From Planctomycetota bacterium (GTDB taxonomy: Bacteria > Planctomycetota > Planctomycetia > Pirellulales > Pirellulaceae): a stretch of 53,180 bases of DNA. The notes beneath the pieces were generated by a model. It searched no databases. It had not been told where the DNA came from and saw only the letters and a program-made list of their open reading frames with translations. The stretch is from contig JAFLCP010000041.1 in assembly GCA_017303505.1 (NCBI GenBank), positions 1 through 53,180 of the forward strand. Direction: 5' to 3'. The translations under genes were made by a program, and so were the position numbers. Positions 27,561 through 36,198 of the stretch are shown here, piece after piece (within the stretch, counting starts at the first letter, position 1; every line of letters starts with the position of its first letter).

Positions 27561-30500
27561 ATGCTTACCAAAAGTGTAATGCTTTGGATCGGATTATGGT
27601 TGGTCTGCGTTTCAGCGGCCTATGCTCAAAATGCGCCTGCAGCGAATGAGAACCGCGCCGCCATATATTCTCTAAAGCACAAATCTGCTGGCGACGCGCA
27701 CGCAGTCTTAGCACCTTTATTGACAAATGCTGAAGACGTGACGTTGTCGATTGATCCTGCCAAAAACAGACTCGTACTGAACGGACCTAGCTGGGCTCAT
27801 GACACTGCCAAACAAGTATTAGCTACCTTCGATCAACCACTGCTCCCCCCCGCCCAAAACGCTGACGCCCCTTGGTCGCTGAAAGTCTATCAGTGCACTG
27901 CAGCCGATCAGAAAACGATCCAAGCCAAACTCCAAGAATCATTCCCCAACACTCAATATGCGCTCAGTGTCAACACAGCAGAACAAGTCCTCTATGTTCG
28001 CGCGTCGGAAGATGTGCATCAAAAATTATCTCAATGGCTCAGAGTGATCGACTCGGTTGCAGCCCCAAGCGCTACGACCAATCCCCAACGCACGCTAGGC
28101 AACAATGTCGCAACTCCCCCAAATGCAGCGGCAATAAACAGAGCAGCCATGAACGAGGTCGATCCACCAAGTGTCGCCCCTTCCATCCGCCGACTCATCA
28201 GCATTCCAGCAGAACTGAACGAACGTTTGCGACGCGAAGTGCTTCAGTTATTGGGCGAAAAAATACAACCCGATACCACGGACCCTTCCAAGTTGCGTTT
28301 GAAAACGCCATCCGGTGTTGCCCTGATTCAAATCAATGCCAAAAGCGAATGGCTCATCGAAGGCCCGGAAAACGTCGTCGACCAGTTTCTTAAACTCGTG
28401 AGTTCCCTGATGCGTCGCGTTGTTCCTTTCGGCGAACAGCAGGAAAAAATTCTGTTGTTGCGAAGAGAAGTGCAACCACGTCTCAAAGAAATCATGACGC
28501 AACCGACAACTTCTGGCGACGGACAGCCTGCTGAGACCTCAACTCTGGATCGACAAGGTAGTCTGCTCCCCAAATCGATTGGACTCAAGCCGGTCTCTTT
28601 TGCGTCTTGGCAACAGAACAGTGGCCAACCACCAGCCACCGACGAGAAATTGCCGACGATTCCGCAGTTTGAAGGCATCGAAGTGGAAACGTTACCCGAC
28701 TTGGATGCGATTATCTTGCGTGGTCGTGATCGCGAGATTAAGCAACTGGCTGAAATCATCGAGCAGTTGGAACAAATCAGTCGGCAAACTCAACCTACCA
28801 TTGAACTTATCCTTTTGAATCATGCCAACTCATCGCAAGTCAACGAAGTGATCACCGATACACAGGAGAGCTTGCTCGGTGCACGACAAGGGCGAGCACA
28901 AGTCACGGCGTTAGCTAAACCGAATGCACTATTAATTATTGGTTGGGGAGAAGCCGTCAATGCACTCAAGGAGTTGATCGGTAAACTCGATCAACCCGTA
29001 CAACCCGATACGCAATTCCAGGTCTTTCGTCTCAAACATGCACAAGCCACCGTGCTCCAGCAAAGCCTGTTGACCTTCTTTGCCACGCGTGGCGAATTAG
29101 GTCCCAAGATCTTATCGACGGTTGATTCACGAACGAACTCCATTGTGGTGCATGCCTCTCCGCGCGATCTCGCCGAAGTGCAACGCATCATCGAAAGCCT
29201 CGATACACCACAATCGGATATGGTACAACGAGCTCGCGTGTTCCCTATTCAAAACAGCTTGGCGTCGGATGTGGCCGCCACTTTGCAAGCCGCCATTGCT
29301 CAATCGACCACCACGGGTAGCCGAAATGCTCTGGAGTTGCTAACCCAATCAGACAGCGGTGAAGCCAAAGTGCTTTCGGGAATACTGGAAAATACGCAGA
29401 TTACTGTTAATCCGCGCAACAACTCGTTGATCATCTCTGCACCACAAGAGAACTTTCCTTTGATCGAGGAGTTGATCAAACAACTTGATTCGCCGGGCAT
29501 GACAGCAAGCATCAAGATTTTCCCGATTGAAAATGGCGATGCTACGAGTTTGGTCCAAACGCTCCGATCACTTCTCCCCAGCCAAGTCGGGCCCGGATCG
29601 ATTACGCAGTTATCGTCCGCTCCCAGCGAATCATCGCTCGCCCCTCTTCGCTTCACGGTCGATGTTCGCAGCAACAGCATTATTGCGACCGGTTCTGAAG
29701 GTGACCTCAAGATTGTCGAAGCTTTAGTCATGCGATTGGACGAGGCAGATGTTAAACAACGCCGCAGCTTGGTATATCAACTCAAGAACGCACCGGCTAC
29801 CGATGTGGCTTTGGCCATCAATGAGTTTTTACGCAACAAACGCCAAGTGGAAACTGCTGGACCTGGTTCCGACAATCCGTTTGCTCAATTGGAAAAAGAA
29901 GTCATCGTCGTTCCTGAACCTGTAGCCAATAAGCTGATCCTCAGCGCGACTCCAAAATATTTCGATGAGATTAAAGAGCTCATTGAGAAACTTGACGAGC
30001 AACCTCCTCAGGTGATGATTCAAGTATTGATTGCCGAAGTGATGTTGGGCAACGCCAAGGAATTTGGTGTCGAGCTGGGTATTCAAGATTCCGTATTATT
30101 CGATCGCAGTTTGTTAGGTGATTTGGTAACGACCACATCCACATCTCAACAATCAACTCCAGCCGGCATTCTGACCAACACACAACAGAACATTGTGGCC
30201 GCTTCAAACGAACCTGGTTTCAACTTTAACAACACCAATCCGCTGGGCAACAGCGGCTCGGGACTTGCCGTCGGTTCCGCAGATCAAGTTGGCGCACAAG
30301 GCCTGAGCAACTTTGCCGTCGGTCGTGGCAATATGGAGCTAGGTTTCGGTGGTTTAGTATTGTCGGCAAGCAGTCAAAACATCAGCATTTTGTTGCGTGC
30401 ACTGCAAGAAACCAAACGCATGGATATCTTGAGTCGTCCACAAGTTTTGACGCTCGATAATCAACCTGCGTTTATCCAAGTGGGCCAACGCGTCCCTCGT

Positions 30501-31253
30501 ATCACTGGTTCGACCGTGAATCAGAACGGCTCGCAAAACAATGTCGAACTCGAAAACGTGGGTTTGATTTTGGGCGTGACTCCGCGAATTAGTCCCGAAG
30601 GTAACGTGGTGATGGAGATTGATGCGGAAAAATCAAGCCTGGGGCCCGAAGCCGAAGGGATTCCAGTCGCCGTTTCCTTAGATGGTACCGTAATCCGCTC
30701 GCCGCGCGTCGACACGACAACTGCTCAAGCGACCGTCAGTGCCGCAAATGGTGAAACAATTATTCTCGGTGGCTTGATTACCTCATCCAAACGTCACGTG
30801 CATCGTAAAGTCCCCGTACTGGGCGATATCCCAGTGCTCAAATATCTCTTTAGCTATGATTCCGTTTCTGATCGACGCACAGAATTGCTGATCATTTTGA
30901 CGCCCCACATCATTCGCTCTCAGGATGATTCGGAACGCGTAAAGCAAATCGAACTAGCGCGTATGAGTTGGTGCGCTGCCGATGTGGTGAACATTCACGG
31001 GGATATCAACTTGGCACCTCCGCCCGGTTCGATGGTTCCCGAAGATGGCGCCTGGGAAGTGATTTATCCTGATGTCGATCCACGTGGTGAAGCCCCTCGT
31101 TATCAACAATCACAACCCCCTATTGTTGAACCTGCTCCAAACAATCCGCTGCCACCACGCATGGAAGGTGCGATGGCACCACCCACTTTAGAACAACCTG
31201 TATTCCCCGCCCAATACATGGCTCCCTCACCTACCACGGAGGCGCCGCGATAA
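27561..31253 (+). CDS. Secretin (GspD/PilQ superfamily) with many N-domain repeats
   Basis: The ATG at 27561 has GGGAG upstream and opens a signal peptide (SVMLWIGLWLVCVSAAYAQ); 1230 residues. At least seven secretin_N-like repeats are visible, starting near residues 33 (IYSLKHKSAGDA), 105, 411 (IELILLNHANSS), 484 (FQVFRLKHAQAT), 557 (ARVFPIQNSLAS), 650 (IKIFPIENGDAT) and 734 (LVYQLKNAPATD). The secretin pore domain is at ~814-1110 (MIQVLIAEVML, GVTPRISPEGNVVMEIDAE, VPVLGDIPVLKYLFSY, ELLIILTPHII). A Pro-rich tail of ~100 residues ends the protein. It should form an outer-membrane channel for type II secretion or pili. The next gene overlaps by one base. No other secretion genes are in the window. 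Confidence 0.92.
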   Translation: MLTKSVMLWIGLWLVCVSAAYAQNAPAANENRAAIYSLKHKSAGDAHAVLAPLLTNAEDVTLSIDPAKNRLVLNGPSWAHDTAKQVLATFDQPLLPPAQNADAPWSLKVYQCTAADQKTIQAKLQESFPNTQYALSVNTAEQVLYVRASEDVHQKLSQWLRVIDSVAAPSATTNPQRTLGNNVATPPNAAAINRAAMNEVDPPSVAPSIRRLISIPAELNERLRREVLQLLGEKIQPDTTDPSKLRLKTPSGVALIQINAKSEWLIEGPENVVDQFLKLVSSLMRRVVPFGEQQEKILLLRREVQPRLKEIMTQPTTSGDGQPAETSTLDRQGSLLPKSIGLKPVSFASWQQNSGQPPATDEKLPTIPQFEGIEVETLPDLDAIILRGRDREIKQLAEIIEQLEQISRQTQPTIELILLNHANSSQVNEVITDTQESLLGARQGRAQVTALAKPNALLIIGWGEAVNALKELIGKLDQPVQPDTQFQVFRLKHAQATVLQQSLLTFFATRGELGPKILSTVDSRTNSIVVHASPRDLAEVQRIIESLDTPQSDMVQRARVFPIQNSLASDVAATLQAAIAQSTTTGSRNALELLTQSDSGEAKVLSGILENTQITVNPRNNSLIISAPQENFPLIEELIKQLDSPGMTASIKIFPIENGDATSLVQTLRSLLPSQVGPGSITQLSSAPSESSLAPLRFTVDVRSNSIIATGSEGDLKIVEALVMRLDEADVKQRRSLVYQLKNAPATDVALAINEFLRNKRQVETAGPGSDNPFAQLEKEVIVVPEPVANKLILSATPKYFDEIKELIEKLDEQPPQVMIQVLIAEVMLGNAKEFGVELGIQDSVLFDRSLLGDLVTTTSTSQQSTPAGILTNTQQNIVAASNEPGFNFNNTNPLGNSGSGLAVGSADQVGAQGLSNFAVGRGNMELGFGGLVLSASSQNISILLRALQETKRMDILSRPQVLTLDNQPAFIQVGQRVPRITGSTVNQNGSQNNVELENVGLILGVTPRISPEGNVVMEIDAEKSSLGPEAEGIPVAVSLDGTVIRSPRVDTTTAQATVSAANGETIILGGLITSSKRHVHRKVPVLGDIPVLKYLFSYDSVSDRRTELLIILTPHIIRSQDDSERVKQIELARMSWCAADVVNIHGDINLAPPPGSMVPEDGAWEVIYPDVDPRGEAPRYQQSQPPIVEPAPNNPLPPRMEGAMAPPTLEQPVFPAQYMAPSPTTEAPR

Positions 31254-32365
31254 TGTCTCTTGCGATGAATATCCAACGCCCAGCGATGATCGGCAACCTG
31301 CATTCGCGTGTATGGTTTGGCTGTGCTGCTCTTTGCGTACTGTTTTCCACGGTCGGCTGTCAGTCTTTGACAACCACCAAACAGTGGAATTGGCCGTGGG
31401 AATCAAAAGACAAAGAACCCCAAATCCCAGACCGCATCCTTCCGATCTGGACCGATACCATCATGCATCAACCTGGTAAGCCAGGTATTCGTGGCTTTGG
31501 TGGACGGGTCTATTTCTACGCTGGAGAAGATACCCAAGCGATCGAAGTGGATGGTGGGTTAGTAGTGTACGTGTTTGATTCCGACAAAATGGATCCGCAT
31601 TCACCTTCGCCAGAAAAGAAATATGTTTTTACGCCTGAACATATGAAGAACCATATGAGCGAAGCGCCTTTGGGCAAGTCTTACAGCATCTGGTTGCCAT
31701 GGGATGAAGTTGGTGGTGAAAGTCGTAGCTTGACCCTTGTAACTCGCTTCGAAGGAACCAAGGGAGGCGTGATCCTTTCGCAACCTGCGGTGAAATTCTT
31801 ACCAGGCGTTGGCAAAAAAGAGTCGTCAACCTCTGCCCCACCCGATGGCACTAAACTTGCGAACGATCATTCTTCCGTTCAGCAAGCGGGTTATCAGTCG
31901 GACGGTGAGAGTATTCGCTGGACCGATCCTTCCATCAAGAGCTCGACAAAGGAAACCAGCAAACGTCGTGAGACGCAAACAATCGATCTCCCGCCAAGCT
32001 TTTATCGCCACCTCAACAGCCCATCTGGAAGCCCCCTTGCGGATCCATTCCAGGATCAACCTCTCAAAAATCCAGCTGCCAGCCTGACTGAAAACACGGG
32101 TGATGGTGTCACCATAATCAATCCATCCCCTGCGTCAACGAACAACGATGAAACCAAAGAGGTCGCCCCAACGCAAAGCGATGACATGGCACCTCAGAGC
32201 GTCAACTCACTCCTCCGTTATCCGTTTCGACATATACCCGGCAGCGAAGGCAGTTCGACTACCGGGTCTATGGAAACCACCGTCTCACACACACGACCCA
32301 ACCGCCGCGAGCCGATGAAAGGTGGTTGGATTGAAGGTCTACCGAAGACACCTAGAACACCGTGA
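31253..32365 (+). CDS. Lipoprotein coupled to the secretin
   Basis: The start codon overlaps the secretin stop (TAATG), indicating translational coupling. The 370-residue product has a signal peptide with a lipobox-like LFSTVGC near residue 36. A conserved-looking domain follows at ~60-190 (LPIWTDTIMHQPGKPGIRGF, GGRVYFYAGEDTQAIEVDGG, SYSIWLPWDEVGGESRSLTL, VTRFEGTKGG). The C-terminal half is low complexity, rich in Ser, Pro and Thr. The context suggests a partner of the secretin, such as a pilotin or accessory envelope lipoprotein, but it does not resemble known pilotins to me. It converges on the next gene with 22 nt between stops. Confidence 0.82.
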   Translation: MSLAMNIQRPAMIGNLHSRVWFGCAALCVLFSTVGCQSLTTTKQWNWPWESKDKEPQIPDRILPIWTDTIMHQPGKPGIRGFGGRVYFYAGEDTQAIEVDGGLVVYVFDSDKMDPHSPSPEKKYVFTPEHMKNHMSEAPLGKSYSIWLPWDEVGGESRSLTLVTRFEGTKGGVILSQPAVKFLPGVGKKESSTSAPPDGTKLANDHSSVQQAGYQSDGESIRWTDPSIKSSTKETSKRRETQTIDLPPSFYRHLNSPSGSPLADPFQDQPLKNPAASLTENTGDGVTIINPSPASTNNDETKEVAPTQSDDMAPQSVNSLLRYPFRHIPGSEGSSTTGSMETTVSHTRPNRREPMKGGWIEGLPKTPRTP

Positions 32366-32387
32366 GATGTTTTTCGAAGCACTCTTC

Positions 32388-33743
32388 TTATAGCGCTAAC
32401 GTTTCGGTCAATCGATCTAACATATTGGCTGCGCCGATCAAATAAACGATCTCCGCAACTTGCTGGTCGTTAAACTTCTGCCGCAGGTTTTCGATGTCGG
32501 CATCGGTAATCCGCTGCGGATGTTCTGTTAGCTTGATCGTAAATTGGCGAACCATTTCTTCATCCGTCGTCAAACCTTCTCCCCGGTCCAAACGTTCGAT
32601 ATCACTCTCCGTCACACCGGCCTGCTGCAACCGCTGGTGAGCAAACCGCAGCGTCGTTGATGCGATGTTATGACGAGCAGATGTCCAAGCGATTAGGGCT
32701 TTAACTTTCGGTGAGAGATGCCCTTCGTTATTCATGGACTGAATAGCATCCCACTGACGTTTGCCAACTTCAGGAAAGGTCGCTAAAGCCCGTTCCCAAT
32801 TTTCGATCTTCACATTGGCGTCGGTGATCGCCAACATCTTTCTCGCAGCTTCTTCGGAAGGAAGTGCCACGCGTGGTTTACGGGATTCATTTTGTTTCAG
32901 CGTCGCCATTGCCTCTGCATAGCTTGGCAACTTACGATTTGCAGCATGAGGATCGGCTGCCGCCAAACCACCCGCTTTGCCTTGAAATTCCGCATCAACA
33001 GGCGTTAAGAAATCGATGCGTTTTTCGCGCATGATCTCATCTTGCGGCAAACCTAAGGCATCGGTCCATCGATTGACGCTATTGAACATCGCGATCGTAT
33101 ACACCAGTTCGATAATTTGCGGATCGGTAAGTTCGGGTCGCAGATTCTCCACATCTTGGTCTGTCAATTGATGGGGAGTGAGTGTCATCGCTTTGGCAAT
33201 GGCAGCTCCCTTTCGCACCATCGGGTCCAACTGACTCCAGTCGTAATCGAGCCAAGCGATCTGCTTGTCGCTTAAACCGGAATCATGCAACTTATGTTCC
33301 TGATGTCCCAAGCAGTAATGACAATTGTTTCCGCGAGACACAACCCAAAAGCATTGCGTTTTGAACACATAGGTGAGTGTCATCGCTGGATCGTTACCGA
33401 AGTCAGCAGCAAACCACGCTGCTGGCAAATAGGTTCGGCGAGCCAAACCGTTGTTGACAACCGGGCGTCCGTTGTTGGCCGCTGCTGCATTTGGATCAAC
33501 CTTGGGAAGTGGCAAACGACTTTTGCGACTCTTCAAGTTCTCCAGAAGCTGCTTCATCTCCTCACGATTTTTGGGAATCGGCTTGGGATCCGTTGCGACA
33601 ATAGCTGACGTCTTCTCATCGGTTGGAATCAATTCGTGTGCGGTTGCCGTCGGTGACAATAACGTGGCAATCAGCAACGCGATGTTTGTCCGTTTGGCGA
33701 CAACCATGCTCCATTTCGTATGATGCAAAATAGCTTTTTTCAT
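32388..33743 (-). CDS. Exported protein with two carboxymuconolactone decarboxylase/AhpD-like domains
   Basis: This 451-residue protein has an N-terminal signal peptide (IALLIATLLSPTATA). The first AhpD-like domain (~100-240) has the redox motif CHYCLGHQEHK with Cys141, Cys144 and His147. The second (~310-450) keeps the helical pattern (VKALIAWTSARHNIASTTLR, DQQVAEIVYLIGAANMLDRL) but has no Cys pair. This suggests a peroxidase-like or thiol-redox role outside the cytoplasm, with the second domain structural. It begins 10 nt after the lipoprotein gene upstream and is last of the leftward group 35830-32388. Confidence 0.85.
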   Translation of the reverse strand: MKKAILHHTKWSMVVAKRTNIALLIATLLSPTATAHELIPTDEKTSAIVATDPKPIPKNREEMKQLLENLKSRKSRLPLPKVDPNAAAANNGRPVVNNGLARRTYLPAAWFAADFGNDPAMTLTYVFKTQCFWVVSRGNNCHYCLGHQEHKLHDSGLSDKQIAWLDYDWSQLDPMVRKGAAIAKAMTLTPHQLTDQDVENLRPELTDPQIIELVYTIAMFNSVNRWTDALGLPQDEIMREKRIDFLTPVDAEFQGKAGGLAAADPHAANRKLPSYAEAMATLKQNESRKPRVALPSEEAARKMLAITDANVKIENWERALATFPEVGKRQWDAIQSMNNEGHLSPKVKALIAWTSARHNIASTTLRFAHQRLQQAGVTESDIERLDRGEGLTTDEEMVRQFTIKLTEHPQRITDADIENLRQKFNDQQVAEIVYLIGAANMLDRLTETLAL

Positions 33744-33753
33744 GGTCTGTGTT

Positions 33754-34131
33754 CTATGACTTCCTAAAAATGGTAATCACCGGATTGGTACCAACGACAT
33801 AAACCTGTTCTTTTTTGACTTCTTTCCCTTTGGCGTTTTTCAGCGTCAATTGCACGGTGTAGTGGAGATTCACGCCATCGTCGAAGGGATTCGGTTGTAC
33901 CTGATAAGCGATCAGAGTAGCCTTGCGCTCCCAATCGTCATCAACGGCAATCACAGATGGTTGGGCCGTTTTTAAGTCAGCCGCTGTACCACCCGTCTTC
34001 CATGTCTCCAACATCTTCTCCAATGACTGGAGGGCCGTTTGGCTGTTGGAAGGTTGGGGTGAGCTAGAGCAACCCACAAAAGTCAACAATACGAGCATGC
34101 ACGTACAAATGTACGTAATGCGAGACAACAT
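33754..34131 (-). CDS. Small lipoprotein, unknown function
   Basis: The 125-residue product has a lipoprotein signal (YICTCMLVLLTFVGCSSS), with Cys21 as the likely lipidated residue. The mature part includes LQSLEKMLETWKTGGTAADL and a beta-rich end (LHYTVQLTLKNAKGKEVKKE). Short lipoproteins next to DUF1559 genes are common in planctomycetes. It lies between the DUF1559 gene and the exported AhpD-like gene (10 nt downstream). Confidence 0.78.
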   Translation of the reverse strand: MLSRITYICTCMLVLLTFVGCSSSPQPSNSQTALQSLEKMLETWKTGGTAADLKTAQPSVIAVDDDWERKATLIAYQVQPNPFDDGVNLHYTVQLTLKNAKGKEVKKEQVYVVGTNPVITIFRKS

Positions 34132-34178
34132 CTTTCACCTCACAGATGGATGGTCAGATAGGCAACACGAGCTTCATT

Positions 34179-34216
34179 GACAAGTCGCACCTACAGGTTG
34201 GTAGATGCGACTTATC
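34179..34216 (-). other. Intergenic 16-bp RNA hairpin after the DUF1559 gene
   Basis: On the minus strand, GATAAGTCGCATCTAC and GTAGGTGCGACTTGTC pair over all 16 positions (two G-U wobbles) around a 6-nt loop. It is 21 nt after the DUF1559 stop and 47 nt before the lipoprotein start. No T-tract follows, so it is more likely an mRNA-stabilising or partial-termination element than a full terminator. Confidence 0.65.
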
Positions 34217-34237
34217 AGACAAAAGCACGAATTGCAG

Positions 34238-35236
34238 TTAATCTGTGAGACCTGAAAGAACTTCGCCACCTTGGCGAGTACCCATGCCGCGCCAGAGCTG
34301 CAGATCAACGGTCTGAGCAGTGAACTGCACAGAACCATCGCACAACAGCACCTGAACACCGCCTGGGTGTCGGCTACCGGCCGTCGTCATGATGCGTCCT
34401 GGGGGATACATACACGAACGAGTGTTGGGTGGAGCGATGTGATAATACATCGTGGTGGAATGGTAGGCCCACAACCATGGTGCGCCTACGTTCGAGAAAC
34501 CTTGCTTGCTCAAGTCGTTCACGTCCACGGCAAAGCAATCGTTCACCGCTTGATCCATAGTCGCGGGGAATGTACCTGGACGGAACGTGTCGGAGTTGGC
34601 AGTAGCCAATCCATTGTTACCATCACCCAACAATTTTTCCGAGAACGCTGCGGTGAAGCTGAGCCCGTCCGTAATATCTCGCGAACCGACACGGCTGTCG
34701 CGGAAAAATACGCCGGTAGGAGGCAACAAGCCGAAGTTCGGATCCGACGGATCGGTTGGAGGAGCCCCAGCCATCAAGCTGGTACCTGCGTTTCCGTAAT
34801 AGTTGTTCTTTCCACCTAACGCAGCGGGCAAATTGCCAGAGACATCCGAAGGACAGAGATAGGTTGAGATATTCTGCATACGTGCCAGGTCGTTGTTGGG
34901 ATGGTTGTAGGCATAATTGAAGTCGACCAACACGTAAGAATTTGCTTGCTCAAGATAAGGCAACAAACGAGCGTGAACTGAAAGACCAGTAGACCAAGCT
35001 CCCGCCATGTTGCCTGGTGGAAATCGCTTGTAAGTAGATTCATAGTTGTGCATGGCCAAACCAATTTGCTTCATATTGTTGGCACATTGCATGCGGCGAG
35101 CGGCTTCGCGAGCGGCCTGAACCGCAGGCAACAACAACCCAACCAATATTCCGATGATGGCGATGACCACCAAAAGTTCAACCAACGTAAAACCAGATTT
35201 GACTCCGCGCGGAGCCGAGGATTGATTAGCGCGCAT
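34238..35236 (-). CDS. DUF1559 protein with type IV pilin-like N-terminus
   Basis: The ATG at 35236 ([11 protein letters not shown]) is chosen because GGA lies 8 nt upstream and it gives a normal short leader; ATGs or GTGs up to 35251 are alternatives. The prepilin cleavage motif [18 protein letters not shown] is followed by [20 protein letters not shown] and [15 protein letters not shown]. The C-terminus has the H-x9-DG signature ([16 protein letters not shown]). This is the large planctomycete DUF1559 (SBP_bac_10) family, presumably processed by a prepilin peptidase; no function is established. A strong RNA hairpin follows the gene. Confidence 0.95.
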   Translation of the reverse strand: MRANQSSAPRGVKSGFTLVELLVVIAIIGILVGLLLPAVQAAREAARRMQCANNMKQIGLAMHNYESTYKRFPPGNMAGAWSTGLSVHARLLPYLEQANSYVLVDFNYAYNHPNNDLARMQNISTYLCPSDVSGNLPAALGGKNNYYGNAGTSLMAGAPPTDPSDPNFGLLPPTGVFFRDSRVGSRDITDGLSFTAAFSEKLLGDGNNGLATANSDTFRPGTFPATMDQAVNDCFAVDVNDLSKQGFSNVGAPWLWAYHSTTMYYHIAPPNTRSCMYPPGRIMTTAGSRHPGGVQVLLCDGSVQFTAQTVDLQLWRGMGTRQGGEVLSGLTD

Positions 35237-35290
35237 AGAAAACATCCACACATAAAAACAATAGAAACTCAGTAAACCAACAAGATGTGG

Positions 35291-35830
35291 TTACGAGTTG
35301 CGTGGAGGTTCTTCCAGAGATGCAGGGAACCCTGCTAAAGTGCCAAGTTCATCGGAGCTCAACCAATCACTTGCAGGAATGGGCCATACAACCAGGGCCC
35401 GTTCGGATGAACTCATGGCAACAGTGATATTGCGATTTAATTCAATCACACCTACCCCATCCAAATTCTGCTGATTTGGTGATTGTTGGCATTGGGGTCC
35501 TTGGCAGCGCGGTGGAAGCGGATTGGCGATGGCCCGCATTTCACCATCTTCGTAGATATAAATCTGAGCAATTTCGGCCTTAGGTTTGGAATCCAAGATC
35601 TCCGATATCGCGTTGGGCTGATAGCCATGATGGTAATCGCGATACCAATCTTCTCCAGGAGCATGACAGCCAGCAACGGCTTGACTACCGGCACCAACAA
35701 ACATTCCCACTAACGCGGTAGCAAGCAGTACACCGTATGCCAGCCAGCGACTTCGCGCGCAAGCAGAAACGCAACGGCGATAAACCGTTCGTTCTTTGTC
35801 TTGGCGAATTAGATCAAGCTTGGATGTCAT
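35291..35830 (-). CDS. Small secreted protein, unknown function
   Basis: The ATG at 35830 (MTSKLDLIRQD) is preferred; an in-frame ATG at 35872 adds 14 residues. One hydrophobic segment (LAYGVLLATALVGMFVGAGS) near residues 30-50 ends at AVAGCHAPGED, consistent with a signal peptide or single anchor. The mature part is Pro/Gln/Cys-rich (PPRCQGPQCQQSPNQQN) and ends without a known motif. It is first in the leftward group with the DUF1559 protein (54 nt downstream), after the terminator at 35971-36010. Confidence 0.68.
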   Translation of the reverse strand: MTSKLDLIRQDKERTVYRRCVSACARSRWLAYGVLLATALVGMFVGAGSQAVAGCHAPGEDWYRDYHHGYQPNAISEILDSKPKAEIAQIYIYEDGEMRAIANPLPPRCQGPQCQQSPNQQNLDGVGVIELNRNITVAMSSSERALVVWPIPASDWLSSDELGTLAGFPASLEEPPRNS

Positions 35831-35970
35831 ATCGGTTTCATCAACTGCTGCCAGCCTATAGCCAGCGACCATCGAGTAGGGCTCGAGGCGTCACAAGAGT
35901 CAATTGGGAAAAGATGTCGAGAAAAGGAGACACTCTTTCAATAGTATCGGCGAAATTGTCGCAGGTCAAA

Positions 35971-36010
35971 AGAAAATGGACCCGGTGAAGGGTCACCGGG
36001 CCCATTTTCT
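35971..36010 (-). terminator. Long intrinsic terminator of the M28 peptidase gene
   Basis: An 18-nt stem (AGAAAATGGACCCGGTGA / TCACCGGGCCCATTTTCT, one mismatch, AGGG loop) is followed on the minus strand by a TTTTGA continuation of the TTTTCT arm. It separates the M28 peptidase gene (stop at 36199) from the next leftward group. No gene lies in 35831-36198. Confidence 0.75.
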
Positions 36011-36198
36011 CCATTTTTCTAGGGAAACTGCGGATCAGGATTTGCCTGTCCCGCCGAGCAAATCGCGTCACCTTCGCGAGTTGCTCGACGACCGGATAGA
36101 TGGCGTTTTCTCGCGGCATTCGGCGGCGTAAAATCACCACAAGCCATTGGTAAACAACAACTTACAGCAAAATGTCGTCACCAAAAAACTCACCCAAA

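Noticed and set aside
27561..32365. Complete type II secretion locus
   Set aside because: Only the secretin and a lipoprotein are present; no GspE, GspF, GspG or prepilin peptidase gene is in the window.
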